64,000 bases of DNA from Sphingobacterium kitahiroshimense (GTDB lineage: Bacteria > Bacteroidota > Bacteroidia > Sphingobacteriales > Sphingobacteriaceae): NCBI RefSeq assembly GCF_025961315.1, contig NZ_JAOQNK010000001.1, positions 868,001-932,000 of the forward strand, in the 5' to 3' direction. Below, one piece after another: positions 17,694 through 27,116 of this stretch. How positions within the stretch are numbered: the first letter of the stretch is position 1; the number at the start of each line of letters is the position of its first letter. Both the position numbers and the translations under genes were made by a program. The notes under the pieces are model-generated. The model saw nothing but the letters and a program-made list of their open reading frames with translations. It was not told where the DNA came from and searched no databases.

Positions 17694-20600
17694 TTAAAAT
17701 CCAATATTAATACCCACATTATAAACCGCTTGCACTGGGTATCCTAAGCCCTCACCACCCATTTCCGGATCCCACATTTTAAATTTGCTCCATACTGCGA
17801 GATTCATCGCATTGACATAAAAGCGAACATTTGACATCTTTAGTCTGGTCAGAAACTTATCCGATACATTATAACCCAGCTCAACAGATTTTAGGCGCAG
17901 AAAAGCACCATTGCGCATCCACCATGTTGAAAACTGATTGTTGTTATTATTAAAACCATCCGTCAACCGAGGCCAGAATGCACGAGTATCTTGATTGTCC
18001 TCGGACCAATAACTGTTCGCCACTTCTTGTAACAGTCCATTTTGATAAGGTCCATTTATAGCAAATGGTGTTATGTTACCCGGATCAATAAAAAATGAAG
18101 ACCGTGCCGAACCCTGTAAAAATGCACTTATATCAAATCCTTTAAAACCAACTGAAAATCCCATACCATAGATGATTTCCGGATCTGTAGGATAACCAAT
18201 TGGCACTTTATCCAAATCTGTTATTTTACCATCGCCATTTACATCTCTGTATTTGATATCACCTCCCATTGTTCTAAAAGCACCACCAAAGTTTTGCAAT
18301 GGCGAATTTTCGGCTTCCATATCGTCAACAAATAGTCTTTCTGCAATTAATCCATATCCCTGCTTTATCGGAAGTCCTAAATGTGTGAGGTAACTGAGAT
18401 TATCAGGATAATTAGGCTCTTCATTGACCAATAATTTATTAGTGGCATAGGTCATATTTCCCCTTAACTGTGTCCACCACGTGTTTTCAAAAGATTTATT
18501 GTAATCTAATGCTAGATCAAATCCCCTACTTTGCACTTTACCTAGGTTGGCATGGATATTTGCCTGAAAACCAGTAGTCGAAGGAATATTAGAGCGCACC
18601 ATTAAAATATTAGTTCGTTTTGAATCATAATAATCAAACACGACACCTAAACCGTTTTTTAAATTCAGATCAAATCCGGCATCAAATGTTGTTGCTTTTT
18701 CCCAGGTAATATCACGATTCTCGTAACGCGATATAGAATAGCCTGGTCTAGAATAATCCCAGTTGTTTCCCCATGAAAATCCCTTACCGCTATTGTTTGG
18801 ATTGACCTGAGACAGGTAAAAGAACCGGTCATTTTCATCTCCGATCTGATCATTACCAACCAAACCATATGTGGCCCTAAATTTCAATCTCGAGACAGAA
18901 GAAGTCATAAAATCAAACATTTTTTCTTCATGCAGATTCCAACCTACACCAAATGATGGAAAAAATCCAAACCGATGATCTTTAGAAAAACGCTCCGATC
19001 CGTTATAACCGAAATTAAACTCGAAAAGATATTTATTCTTAAAGGCGTATGTACCACGTCCCGATACGCCAAGGTTTCGTGCGGGCAAAGAAGCTTGCAG
19101 ATCTCCTCCATTTGCTGTTTGATAATTCCGAATAATACCTATCAACATCCCGGTTAGATCATGATCTTCACCTATCGTACGGTTATAGTTAAGAGCAAAC
19201 TCTCCATAGGTAGTCGTATTCAATATTTTATTACCTTGATTATAATCTAAATATTCTGTCCCTTCATTTTCATTCAGCAGACTTAATATCGAATTATCAG
19301 TTCCCGGTATCTTGACTAAATTATAGTAAAACGGTTTGAAACTTCTCATAACGGAGAAATAAGAGTAGCGTTGCGTGTAAGCCATTAATCTCGCGGACAA
19401 ACCTTTTGTCAGAAAGTCAAAGTTTTGCTTTAGTTCAAGTTGTACATTAACAGTTGAACTATTGTACTCCTGAAAACCATTTACCATATTAGCATATGGG
19501 TTATTATACAAGGTCTTAGTTGTTGGAATATAATTATTACCAAATAACGGATGTGTCGAATAAGGCAAATAAGACGACGGATAGATGGCTGGAAACATCA
19601 CCGGATTAGACCAAATCGCTTCGCGAAAGACACGTTGACCGCCGTTGATCAAATTACCCCATTTATCATATCCACCTAATGGACCGGTATAATCATCAAA
19701 TTGAGCAGATGTACGAATAATCCCTGTCGTTGTAGGCGTAATATTAAGCGTGATATTTGAACGTAGCGAGTAATTCTTTAAATTAATATTATTATCAAAA
19801 CTATTCCCTTGTTCCGTTTTTAAAATCCCTTTATCACTATTTAAAGTACCTGCAACATAGTATTGCGCTAAATTTCCACCACCAGACACGTTAAAATTAA
19901 AACGTTGATTATTGGTGTGATCTTTTATTAATTGATCTATCCAATTATTGTTCGGATATAGAAGTGGATCGTCACCATTTTCAGTATGGTCAATTTTATT
20001 TTGACTATAAGGAAGTGTACCTCTAGGATCGCGCGTTAAGACAGCCTCATTGGCCATCTTCATGTAAGTAATATTATCTGCAAATTTAAAATTACGCGTG
20101 TTGGTCGAGATTGAATTTTCAAATCGTGCATTAAACTTAGCCTTTCCTACGATACCACTTTTTGTATTGACAAGCACAACCCCATTTGCACCTCTAGCTC
20201 CATATAATGCTGAAGCTGCGGCATCTTTCAAAACTGAAAACCCGGCAATATCATCTGGTTGCAACCTTGCTAATGCTGTTGTATTAGATTCCATTCCGTC
20301 AATCAGGATCAGTGGATCCTTTTTTCCTGCTCCAAATGATCCAACACCTCTGATGAAAAAAGATGCATTGTCATTACCGGGCTCACCACTTCGCTGGTAA
20401 GCGATCAAACCGGCAACACGCCCCGCCAACATAGAAGTCAAATTGGAAGTGGGACCTTTAATTTCTTTGGGATTGATCGAAGTGATCGAAGCAACCATAC
20501 TGGTTTTCTTTTGCGTGCCATAGGCAACAACAGTCACTTCATCCAAACTAGAACTCGAAGATGCGAGATAAATGGTTAACCTAGTTTGATTTTCAACTTT

Positions 20601-20885
20601 AACGGATTTACTTTCAAATCCGACTGAAGTAAATTGCAAAACATCGCCAATATGCGCTTCTTTAATTAAAAATTGCCCTTGCGAATCTGTGGATACTAAT
20701 GCTTTTTTTCCTTTTATTGCAATGGTAACATTTGAAATTGGCAATTGACTCACACTATCCAGTACGATACCTTTTAATTCAAATGATGGTGATTGACCCC
20801 ATGCAAGGTTAGAAATGAGTAAGAAAAAAAAGACAATACCTAATCTGTGCCATTTACAGAATTGATGATACAAATAATCGTTCAT
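17694..20885 (-). CDS. SusC/RagA-family TonB-dependent outer-membrane transporter
   Basis: 1063-residue TonB-dependent receptor, first gene of the PUL transcript. Order of parts: signal peptide (to about residue 30, ending NLAWGQ), CarboxypepD-regulatory-like domain (ELKGIVLDSVSQLPISNVTI), TonB-box-like EVTVVAYGTQKK, plug with PLILIDGMES and LKDAAASALYGARGANGVVLV, then a 22-strand beta-barrel ending NVGINIGF. It forms the import pore for the oligosaccharide captured by the SusD lipoprotein. No sigma/anti-sigma pair or hybrid two-component sensor accompanies this PUL; control seems to rest on the GntR-type regulator in the operon. Confidence 0.97.
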   Translation of the reverse strand: MNDYLYHQFCKWHRLGIVFFFLLISNLAWGQSPSFELKGIVLDSVSQLPISNVTIAIKGKKALVSTDSQGQFLIKEAHIGDVLQFTSVGFESKSVKVENQTRLTIYLASSSSSLDEVTVVAYGTQKKTSMVASITSINPKEIKGPTSNLTSMLAGRVAGLIAYQRSGEPGNDNASFFIRGVGSFGAGKKDPLILIDGMESNTTALARLQPDDIAGFSVLKDAAASALYGARGANGVVLVNTKSGIVGKAKFNARFENSISTNTRNFKFADNITYMKMANEAVLTRDPRGTLPYSQNKIDHTENGDDPLLYPNNNWIDQLIKDHTNNQRFNFNVSGGGNLAQYYVAGTLNSDKGILKTEQGNSFDNNINLKNYSLRSNITLNITPTTTGIIRTSAQFDDYTGPLGGYDKWGNLINGGQRVFREAIWSNPVMFPAIYPSSYLPYSTHPLFGNNYIPTTKTLYNNPYANMVNGFQEYNSSTVNVQLELKQNFDFLTKGLSARLMAYTQRYSYFSVMRSFKPFYYNLVKIPGTDNSILSLLNENEGTEYLDYNQGNKILNTTTYGEFALNYNRTIGEDHDLTGMLIGIIRNYQTANGGDLQASLPARNLGVSGRGTYAFKNKYLFEFNFGYNGSERFSKDHRFGFFPSFGVGWNLHEEKMFDFMTSSVSRLKFRATYGLVGNDQIGDENDRFFYLSQVNPNNSGKGFSWGNNWDYSRPGYSISRYENRDITWEKATTFDAGFDLNLKNGLGVVFDYYDSKRTNILMVRSNIPSTTGFQANIHANLGKVQSRGFDLALDYNKSFENTWWTQLRGNMTYATNKLLVNEEPNYPDNLSYLTHLGLPIKQGYGLIAERLFVDDMEAENSPLQNFGGAFRTMGGDIKYRDVNGDGKITDLDKVPIGYPTDPEIIYGMGFSVGFKGFDISAFLQGSARSSFFIDPGNITPFAINGPYQNGLLQEVANSYWSEDNQDTRAFWPRLTDGFNNNNNQFSTWWMRNGAFLRLKSVELGYNVSDKFLTRLKMSNVRFYVNAMNLAVWSKFKMWDPEMGGEGLGYPVQAVYNVGINIGF

Positions 20886-21237
20886 AATTAGTTATTATTT
20901 TATAGTTGGTTTATGAGATGAAGCAGCACAGGAGTCTATACTATTCTATCCTACTACAATAGTATAAACAAATTTTCATATCTCCAAACATTTTTATTTC
21001 TTATTACTCTTCGAAAAGGATTTAATTGACTTAAAATGCGACAGGTTTTGGTTGCTATTTTTTATAGGGACATAAAAAACACAGGTATTGAGAAGTAAAT
21101 AATATTATAAATAATTTACATCAAATCAGAAATACGATCTATTATTTTGATAAGGGTTAATTTGAGTTACCCTTTATTTTTAAGTGAAATCATTGCTCAG
21201 AAATAGAATAGCAATAAGATTAGTGAGGTCAGTTTAT
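20886..21237. other. Intergenic region between the PUL and the DNA-repair operon
   Basis: 352 bp without a gene. It carries the susC leader and presumed promoter on the minus strand, including the dyad at 20937-20966. Near 21147-21172 there is a weak imperfect hairpin (AAGGGT...ACCCTT) followed by T-rich sequence, which may mark the end of the repair transcript. I could not fix a convincing Bacteroidota -33/-7 promoter pair by eye. Confidence 0.5.
20937..20966. promoter_or_regulatory. Perfect dyad upstream of susC, candidate PUL operator
   Basis: TATACTATT-N12-AATAGTATA is a perfect 9-bp inverted repeat with half-site centres 21 bp apart, i.e. two helical turns on one DNA face. It lies 52-81 bp upstream of the susC start, where the promoter should be. 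Binding by the operon's GntR-type regulator is inference. The arms contain no GC-rich core, so an RNA terminator is unlikely. Confidence 0.5.
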
Positions 21238-21900
21238 TCAAATTTCAGCTCTGCGTGTTCCCATTGGGAGTACCCGTTGAGCTGTTATCGCAAAAACTTC
21301 CTGTTCTTTAGTAACTTCGATAAGAGACAATCCTGTAAACAAACTAAAAGCAGGTAAAAGTGCCGCCGTATCATCAAAGACAAAACAAGGTAATTTTATC
21401 CGTTGTCGGGCCTTCCCTTTTAACAAGATACCTGGATGTATATGTCCTGAAAATATAAACTTTCCCCGATCTGGTGCATCTTTTCTATTATGAACAAAAC
21501 AAAACTCACCCAGTTCATAGTAATCTGAAAACAGTTTTATGGCGAGTTCCTCATAGAATAGAACGGGTAATCTTTCATGATTTCCCTTCACTAGAATAAT
21601 CTCTAATGATGCGTACTTCTTTCTCCATTCACGAAATGTTTCCAGATCCAGATTATGATCGTGATGAAACATATCACCTGTTACCAATAAGGTTTTGGGA
21701 TTATAAACTTCCAATAGTTTATCCAGGCGCAGCATATCGGTATCGGACACCTGTTTAGGAATCTGTAATCCCTCCTTCCTAAAATGTCCGGATTTACCTA
21801 AATGAATATCACTGATGACCAGCATGTGATATTCCGGTATATAGAGAGCCCGGTCTTTATCCAGGATGATCGTTTTTCCTCTTTTTATAATTCTGTACAT
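21238..21900 (-). CDS. pdeM: Ligase-associated DNA damage response endonuclease PdeM (metallophosphoesterase)
   Basis: 220-residue calcineurin-type metallophosphoesterase. Metal-site motifs are present in order: ISDIHLGKSGHFRKEG (DxH), VTGDMFHHD (GD), VKGNHE (GNH), VHNRKD and FSGHIHPG (GHxH). The length and the 'DIHLGK..HFRK.G..IP' pattern match the PdeM family that accompanies the ATP-dependent ligase cluster. It is the last gene of the four-gene operon, starting 1 bp after the helicase stop, and is predicted to be a manganese-dependent DNA nuclease or phosphodiesterase. Confidence 0.93.
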   Translation of the reverse strand: MYRIIKRGKTIILDKDRALYIPEYHMLVISDIHLGKSGHFRKEGLQIPKQVSDTDMLRLDKLLEVYNPKTLLVTGDMFHHDHNLDLETFREWRKKYASLEIILVKGNHERLPVLFYEELAIKLFSDYYELGEFCFVHNRKDAPDRGKFIFSGHIHPGILLKGKARQRIKLPCFVFDDTAALLPAFSLFTGLSLIEVTKEQEVFAITAQRVLPMGTRRAEI

Positions 21901-21901
21901 C

Positions 21902-24382
21902 TTAATCCAAGTTTTTAAACACTGCGGCCTTCATCTTTTCAATTCGTGCTTCGAGTTCTTCAGAACTCATGCTCTCCCGCATACTATCCACTTTGATCGG
22001 GAAAGAAAATGGAGTAAAACGCTCTGCCCACTTTAAAACGATGGTACTTTGCTGTATTCTATTCAGCGCATGCAACAAACGTGGCTCTTCGAGCTGATAA
22101 TGAAAGTTTTCATCATAAGCCTGACGCAATAAGAGATTTTTGGGATCATAGGATTCAAAAACATCAAAGAACAAAGCGGAAGAAGATTGAATCTGCTTAT
22201 TCTTTAAATATTTACCGGGATAACCCTGAAATACCAGTCCCGAAATACAGGCAATATCTCTAAACTTTCTCTTTGCCATCTCCGTGGCATTGATACTGGC
22301 ACTGATATCTGCGCTTAGGTTATCGGGAGAAAAAACGTCATAGACAATAGCATCATCCATCGGTATTTCTTGATCACTCAGCAATTCAAAACCATAATCA
22401 TTCATCGCTATTGAAAAAGTAATAGGTATCAATCTTGAAATTCGGTAGGCTATAAGTGCCGCCATAACCTCGTGTACCAATCGCCCTTCAAATGGATAAG
22501 CAAAAAGATGATATCCTTCTTTCGTATGTATTAATTCTACTAGAAACTCATCCGCCCTAGGTACATGTGTAATCGATTCCTGCAATTCGAATAAGGGTTT
22601 CATCACCTTAAGCTCTTCCTCTTCATGTTCTCCGACCAATACCTGACTGTATTTCTGACGCAGGATAGCACCTAAATTAGAACTCAAGGGCAATCTGCCC
22701 CCCAGCCAGCTTGGTGTTATGGTTTTTTTATGCTGACTTCTTTTAACAAGCACAAGCATATCTCTGACCATTACAAACTCCAAACTTCTACCTGCGAGAT
22801 TAAAACGGTCACCCGGTTTTAGTTTTGACACAAAATACTCTTCAACCATACCCACATAACCTCCGGTCATAAATTTAACCTTCAGCATAGCATCGCTCAC
22901 AATAGTACCTATATGCAAGCGGTGACGCATTGCGATCTGCCTATTGGTTACTTTCCATAAGCCATCTGTTTCGTCGAACACCACTTTGTGAAATTCAGGA
23001 TAGGCCTGCAGACTTGAGCCTCCTTGTGTAATAAACTGCATACACCAGTCAAACTCTTCAGCCAACAATTCAGAAAAGGCATAGGTATTCTTAACCTCCT
23101 CAAAAATTATTTTATTATCAAATCCATTTCCTACAGCTAAAGTTACCAAGTATTGCAACAAAACATCAAAAGGCAGGATAAAAGGTTCTCTACTTTCAAT
23201 CTGCTGTGTTTTAGCCGCTGTTTTAATCGCAGCGACTTCTAGCAGTTCGAGCGCATGGGTCGGCATAAAATAGATCTTTGACGTTTCAAAGGGTGAGTGT
23301 CCACTTCTTCCGGCACGTTGTAAAAAACGTGCTACACCCTTTGGTGACCCTACTTGCACCACATTATCAACCGGTTTAAAATCCACGCCCAAATCAAGAG
23401 ATGAGGTACAGATCACAACTTTCAATACTCCCGTATGCAATGCTTCTTCAATCCAGTTGCGTAATTCATAATCTATCGAACCATGATGTATCGCCATCTG
23501 ACCCGCAAAATCGGGATGGATCTTCAGTAAATGCTGAAACCAGATCTCTGCCTGACTTCGGGTGTTCGTGAAAACCAAGGTCGTTTTGCTCTTTTTGATA
23601 ACAGGAACTAATTTATCGGCCAATTTTATCCCCAGATGCCCGGCCCAAGGTAACATTTCGATGGTATCAGGGATAATCGATTGAATCTGGATCTTCTTTT
23701 CAGTTGCCGCTTTTACAATTATTTTCAACACTTGATGATCAGGTTGCAAAACCGCTAAAGCCTCTTCGAGGTTACCGATTGTCGCCGAAATTCCCCAGAT
23801 GCGAAGCGTCCTGTTTTCCCTAAAACTTACCATACCTTTGATTCGGGATAGCGCCAGCTCAACCATGACACCTCTTTTAGTGCCTAATAATTCATGCCAT
23901 TCATCTGCAACTATGCAGGTTAGATCATCAAAGATATTATCGTTATTTTTCTGAGCCAGAAGTAAATGTAAGCTTTCTGGTGTGATCAATAATACTTGTG
24001 GCATGGCTCGTTTTTGTTTCTGCTTTTCAGATACTGAAGTATCGCCGTTCCGCACGCCGACCCTCCAGTCAACATCAAGCTGAAATAAAGCTTCTTCCAT
24101 CGCACGTGCCAGATCTTTTGCCAATGAACGTAATGGTGTGATCCAGATTACACGCAAGCCCAATTTCCCTTTTCTTTTACTTCCATTGCCCTCCTCATTC
24201 AGATAAGCAATGATGGGTGCCAGAAAGACAGAATAGGTTTTACCAAATCCGGTAGGTGCGTTGACTAAACCACTATATCCCTCCAAGTAAGATGCCCATG
24301 TCTCTTCTTGAAAGGGGAATGGTTTTCTTTTTCGGGTTTTCAACCATTTCACAACTTTTTGATAGCCTACCGTTTTTTTCAT
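21902..24382 (-). CDS. Ligase-associated DNA damage response DEXH-box helicase (Lhr-core type)
   Basis: 826-residue superfamily 2 helicase. Walker A is PTGFGKTYS, motif II is DEWH (in VADEWHELLG), motif III is SATIG, and motif VI is QRAGRSGHSP. An Lhr-type winged-helix/beta-barrel region follows the two RecA domains (~430-800). Length fits Lhr-Core proteins, which are 3'-5' DNA translocases in the same gene cluster of other bacteria. The start overlaps the ligase stop by 4 bp, implying translational coupling. Confidence 0.94.
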   Translation of the reverse strand: MKKTVGYQKVVKWLKTRKRKPFPFQEETWASYLEGYSGLVNAPTGFGKTYSVFLAPIIAYLNEEGNGSKRKGKLGLRVIWITPLRSLAKDLARAMEEALFQLDVDWRVGVRNGDTSVSEKQKQKRAMPQVLLITPESLHLLLAQKNNDNIFDDLTCIVADEWHELLGTKRGVMVELALSRIKGMVSFRENRTLRIWGISATIGNLEEALAVLQPDHQVLKIIVKAATEKKIQIQSIIPDTIEMLPWAGHLGIKLADKLVPVIKKSKTTLVFTNTRSQAEIWFQHLLKIHPDFAGQMAIHHGSIDYELRNWIEEALHTGVLKVVICTSSLDLGVDFKPVDNVVQVGSPKGVARFLQRAGRSGHSPFETSKIYFMPTHALELLEVAAIKTAAKTQQIESREPFILPFDVLLQYLVTLAVGNGFDNKIIFEEVKNTYAFSELLAEEFDWCMQFITQGGSSLQAYPEFHKVVFDETDGLWKVTNRQIAMRHRLHIGTIVSDAMLKVKFMTGGYVGMVEEYFVSKLKPGDRFNLAGRSLEFVMVRDMLVLVKRSQHKKTITPSWLGGRLPLSSNLGAILRQKYSQVLVGEHEEEELKVMKPLFELQESITHVPRADEFLVELIHTKEGYHLFAYPFEGRLVHEVMAALIAYRISRLIPITFSIAMNDYGFELLSDQEIPMDDAIVYDVFSPDNLSADISASINATEMAKRKFRDIACISGLVFQGYPGKYLKNKQIQSSSALFFDVFESYDPKNLLLRQAYDENFHYQLEEPRLLHALNRIQQSTIVLKWAERFTPFSFPIKVDSMRESMSSEELEARIEKMKAAVFKNLD

Positions 24383-25977
24383 CTTTCACTATCCCTCATA
24401 GTTGATTCTAATAGTATCTGCAGATCTTCCAGCGTATTGATGTCATCTACTTTTTTATCTCTTCTCCAGCGCACAATTCGGGGGAAACGTAGCGCAAGCC
24501 CTGCTTTATGACGCTTACTAACTGCTATTCCTTCAAAAGCAATCTCAAATACCAGTTCTGGTTTTACAGTCCGTACAGGGCCAAATTTCTCTATGGCATT
24601 TTTGACCACAAAACTATTGACCTCTTTAATCTCTTTATCCGTCAAACCTGAATAAGCTTTCGCGATCGTAATAAACTGATCTCCGTCGCGTACTGCAAAA
24701 GTATAGTCTGTAAAAAAATTAGCTCTTCTCCCGCTTCCTTTTTGCGCATAAATCATCACCACATCTATGGTAAAAGGTTCTATTTTCCATTTCCACCAAT
24801 CTCCTCTCTTTCTACCGCTATGATACAAAGAATCCTGACGTTTCAGCATAATGCCTTCACTATTCAGTTCGCGAGACTTTTTCCGTTCTACAACTAAATT
24901 TTCCCAAGAATCAAAAGGAACAATCGGAGCCGTCAAAATTGTCTCCGCTATTGGCAATAACTTTTCGAGCACAGCTCTTCTTTTATGGAGCGGTTCAGCT
25001 CTATAATCCATACCGCCATATTCCAATACATCATAGGCATAGAAGGCGACAGGAGCCTCATCCAGTTGTTTTTTATTGATTGTTTTTCTATTGAGCCGTT
25101 GCTGTAAAGTACTAAACGATAATACTTCGCCTTCACGTACAGCCAATATTTCACCATCGATTACGGTACCGTTTGGCAGACCAGATAAAGCAACGTGCAA
25201 TTCTGGAAACTGGTCTGTTACCAGTTCTTCCCCACGTGACCAGATAAATAATTCATCATTCCGCTTAATAATCTGCCCTCTGATTCCATCCCATTTCCAC
25301 TCTGCCTGCCAATTATCCACCGATCCTAACTCATGGACAGGCACATCGATCGGATATGCCAGACAAAAAGGATAAGGCCAGGAACTATCAGTATTAACAT
25401 GCAAACCACCTATCAAGTCACCAAAAGAAATTTTCTCAGGATCCCATTTTCCCATAATGCTATGCGTGATGTGATTGGTATCCAGACCTGATAATTTTGC
25501 GAGCGCGTGAATTAAATTTTTAGATGAGATACCGATACGAAAATTACCTGATATCAGCTTATTAAACACAAATCTTTCTTGCGTACTCAGCTTTTCCCAA
25601 GCGTTGAAAACAAATTCCTTTTTATCTTCATTGCTACTGTCCGACAAGTTCTTCAACGCCAATATCCATTGATGCAATGGAATATCGGATGTGGATGTAG
25701 AAGGAGGCAAAAGCAAAGCAATCGTTTCACTCAAGTCGCCAACATTGTGATAACTTTCTACAAACAACCAGGTGGGTAATCCAGTGATTTCGGTGATCCA
25801 CTCTTTCAACAAGTTGGTACTGATCGTTCTTTTAGGCTTCTTCCCCGTAAACAAAGCAATAACCCAAATTTTATCGGCATCCTCCGCTTCAGAAAAATAG
25901 TCAACCAAAGCAGTTAATTTATCATTAGTTTTATTACTCTGTTCGAGTCTGGAAATTAAACGGCTAAACTTTCTCAA
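24379..25977 (-). CDS. ATP-dependent DNA ligase (ligase-associated damage response cluster)
   Basis: 532-residue ATP-dependent DNA ligase. An N-terminal DNA-binding domain (~1-200) is followed by the nucleotidyltransferase core with motif I EWKWDGIRGQ, where Lys228 is the adenylated residue. Further core motifs are motif III-like FYAYDVLEYGG, motif IV SEGIMLKRQDS and motif V WWKWKIEP. The OB domain follows and ends ALRFPRIVRWRRDK. It is separate from the NAD-dependent replicative ligase and belongs with the exonuclease, helicase and PdeM encoded around it. It overlaps both neighbours by 4 bp. Confidence 0.95.
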   Translation of the reverse strand: MRKFSRLISRLEQSNKTNDKLTALVDYFSEAEDADKIWVIALFTGKKPKRTISTNLLKEWITEITGLPTWLFVESYHNVGDLSETIALLLPPSTSTSDIPLHQWILALKNLSDSSNEDKKEFVFNAWEKLSTQERFVFNKLISGNFRIGISSKNLIHALAKLSGLDTNHITHSIMGKWDPEKISFGDLIGGLHVNTDSSWPYPFCLAYPIDVPVHELGSVDNWQAEWKWDGIRGQIIKRNDELFIWSRGEELVTDQFPELHVALSGLPNGTVIDGEILAVREGEVLSFSTLQQRLNRKTINKKQLDEAPVAFYAYDVLEYGGMDYRAEPLHKRRAVLEKLLPIAETILTAPIVPFDSWENLVVERKKSRELNSEGIMLKRQDSLYHSGRKRGDWWKWKIEPFTIDVVMIYAQKGSGRRANFFTDYTFAVRDGDQFITIAKAYSGLTDKEIKEVNSFVVKNAIEKFGPVRTVKPELVFEIAFEGIAVSKRHKAGLALRFPRIVRWRRDKKVDDINTLEDLQILLESTMRDSER

Positions 25978-26990
25978 AGATCACCCCCTTTCTCCGCTAC
26001 CGCTTCTTCATCCTCAATGCCAAATTGTGTTGTCACTGCTTCAGCAGGTATTCCCTGCTCGGTCAAATAACGGGAAAAGACCGATGTAAAACCATGCGTT
26101 ACATAAACCTTTTCAGCTTCAGTTGCTTTTATGGCCGTGATCAATCCATTCCAATCGGCATGATCGCTCAGTGCAAATCCCGCATCAGCGCTCTGCCATC
26201 TTCGATGCGAACGCACCTGCATCCATCCTGAACAGATACCAACAGCAGCACCCTGCAAACTTTTGATCCACTTGCTATCTCGCATGACCGGTGGAACAAT
26301 TAAAATACCCCCTTGTAGCTCATCCCTGCTCATATCCGCTGTTATTGTTTTGTAGGGAGGCAATGTAACTCCGGCCTGTTCAATAGCTACATTGAGTCGA
26401 CCAATACTATTATGCACGTAGATCGGCAGATATCCTGCTAGGTTATGCAATAAACGCTGCGCTTTCCCCAAGCTGTAAGCAATAAGCACGGTCGTTTTAT
26501 TATTTTCTTTATTTTGTGCTGCCCAATGCTTGATATCGTCAAATAGGACATCTTGAGGCAACCAGTTGTATACAGGAAGTCCAAATGTACTTTCAGAAAC
26601 AAACGTATGGCATTTAATCGGTTCAAAAGCCGTACTAATGCCATCAAATTCTACTTTATAATCTCCAGAAATTACACAGATTTCACCTTTATATTCAAGA
26701 CGAACCTGAGCAGAGCCAATCACATGTCCAGCAGGATGAAAAGAAATCTGAACACCATTTCTAAAAACTTTCTCCCCATATGCCATTGATTCGACAACCA
26801 GATCCTCGCTTATACGACATTTGATAATCGCCTTTGTCAAATGGTGGCACAGATAGTATTTATTGCCCCAGCGCACGTGGTCTGCATGTCCATGCGTGGT
26901 TACAGCATAATCTACCGGCAACCAGGGGTCCACGTAAAAATCACCTTGTTTACAATAAATACCGCGATTAGTAAAAGTTATCAATCCCAT
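25974..26990 (-). CDS. Ligase-associated DNA damage response exonuclease (MBL fold)
   Basis: 338-residue metallo-beta-lactamase/beta-CASP-type nuclease. The metal-binding signature is VTTHGHADHVRWG (HxHxDH), followed by PAGHVIGSAQV, ISGDYK, and the late SDHADW and YVTHG motifs of the beta-CASP nucleases (SNM1/Pso2-like). It is the first gene of the repair operon and the ligase gene overlaps its stop. Role: DNA end processing before ligation, by family. A 126-bp divergent promoter region separates it from the plus-strand amidohydrolase-like gene. Confidence 0.94.
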   Translation of the reverse strand: MGLITFTNRGIYCKQGDFYVDPWLPVDYAVTTHGHADHVRWGNKYYLCHHLTKAIIKCRISEDLVVESMAYGEKVFRNGVQISFHPAGHVIGSAQVRLEYKGEICVISGDYKVEFDGISTAFEPIKCHTFVSESTFGLPVYNWLPQDVLFDDIKHWAAQNKENNKTTVLIAYSLGKAQRLLHNLAGYLPIYVHNSIGRLNVAIEQAGVTLPPYKTITADMSRDELQGGILIVPPVMRDSKWIKSLQGAAVGICSGWMQVRSHRRWQSADAGFALSDHADWNGLITAIKATEAEKVYVTHGFTSVFSRYLTEQGIPAEAVTTQFGIEDEEAVAEKGGDL

Positions 26991-27116
26991 ATATTTCTAA
27001 TAACAAGCATGCCGCGAATTAGTTTACATCGCATATTGATGAGCAACTATTCAAACTATTTGTCCACGAAATTGTTTACTAGATATACGATCTACTTAAT
27101 TTAAGCAAAGAATAAT

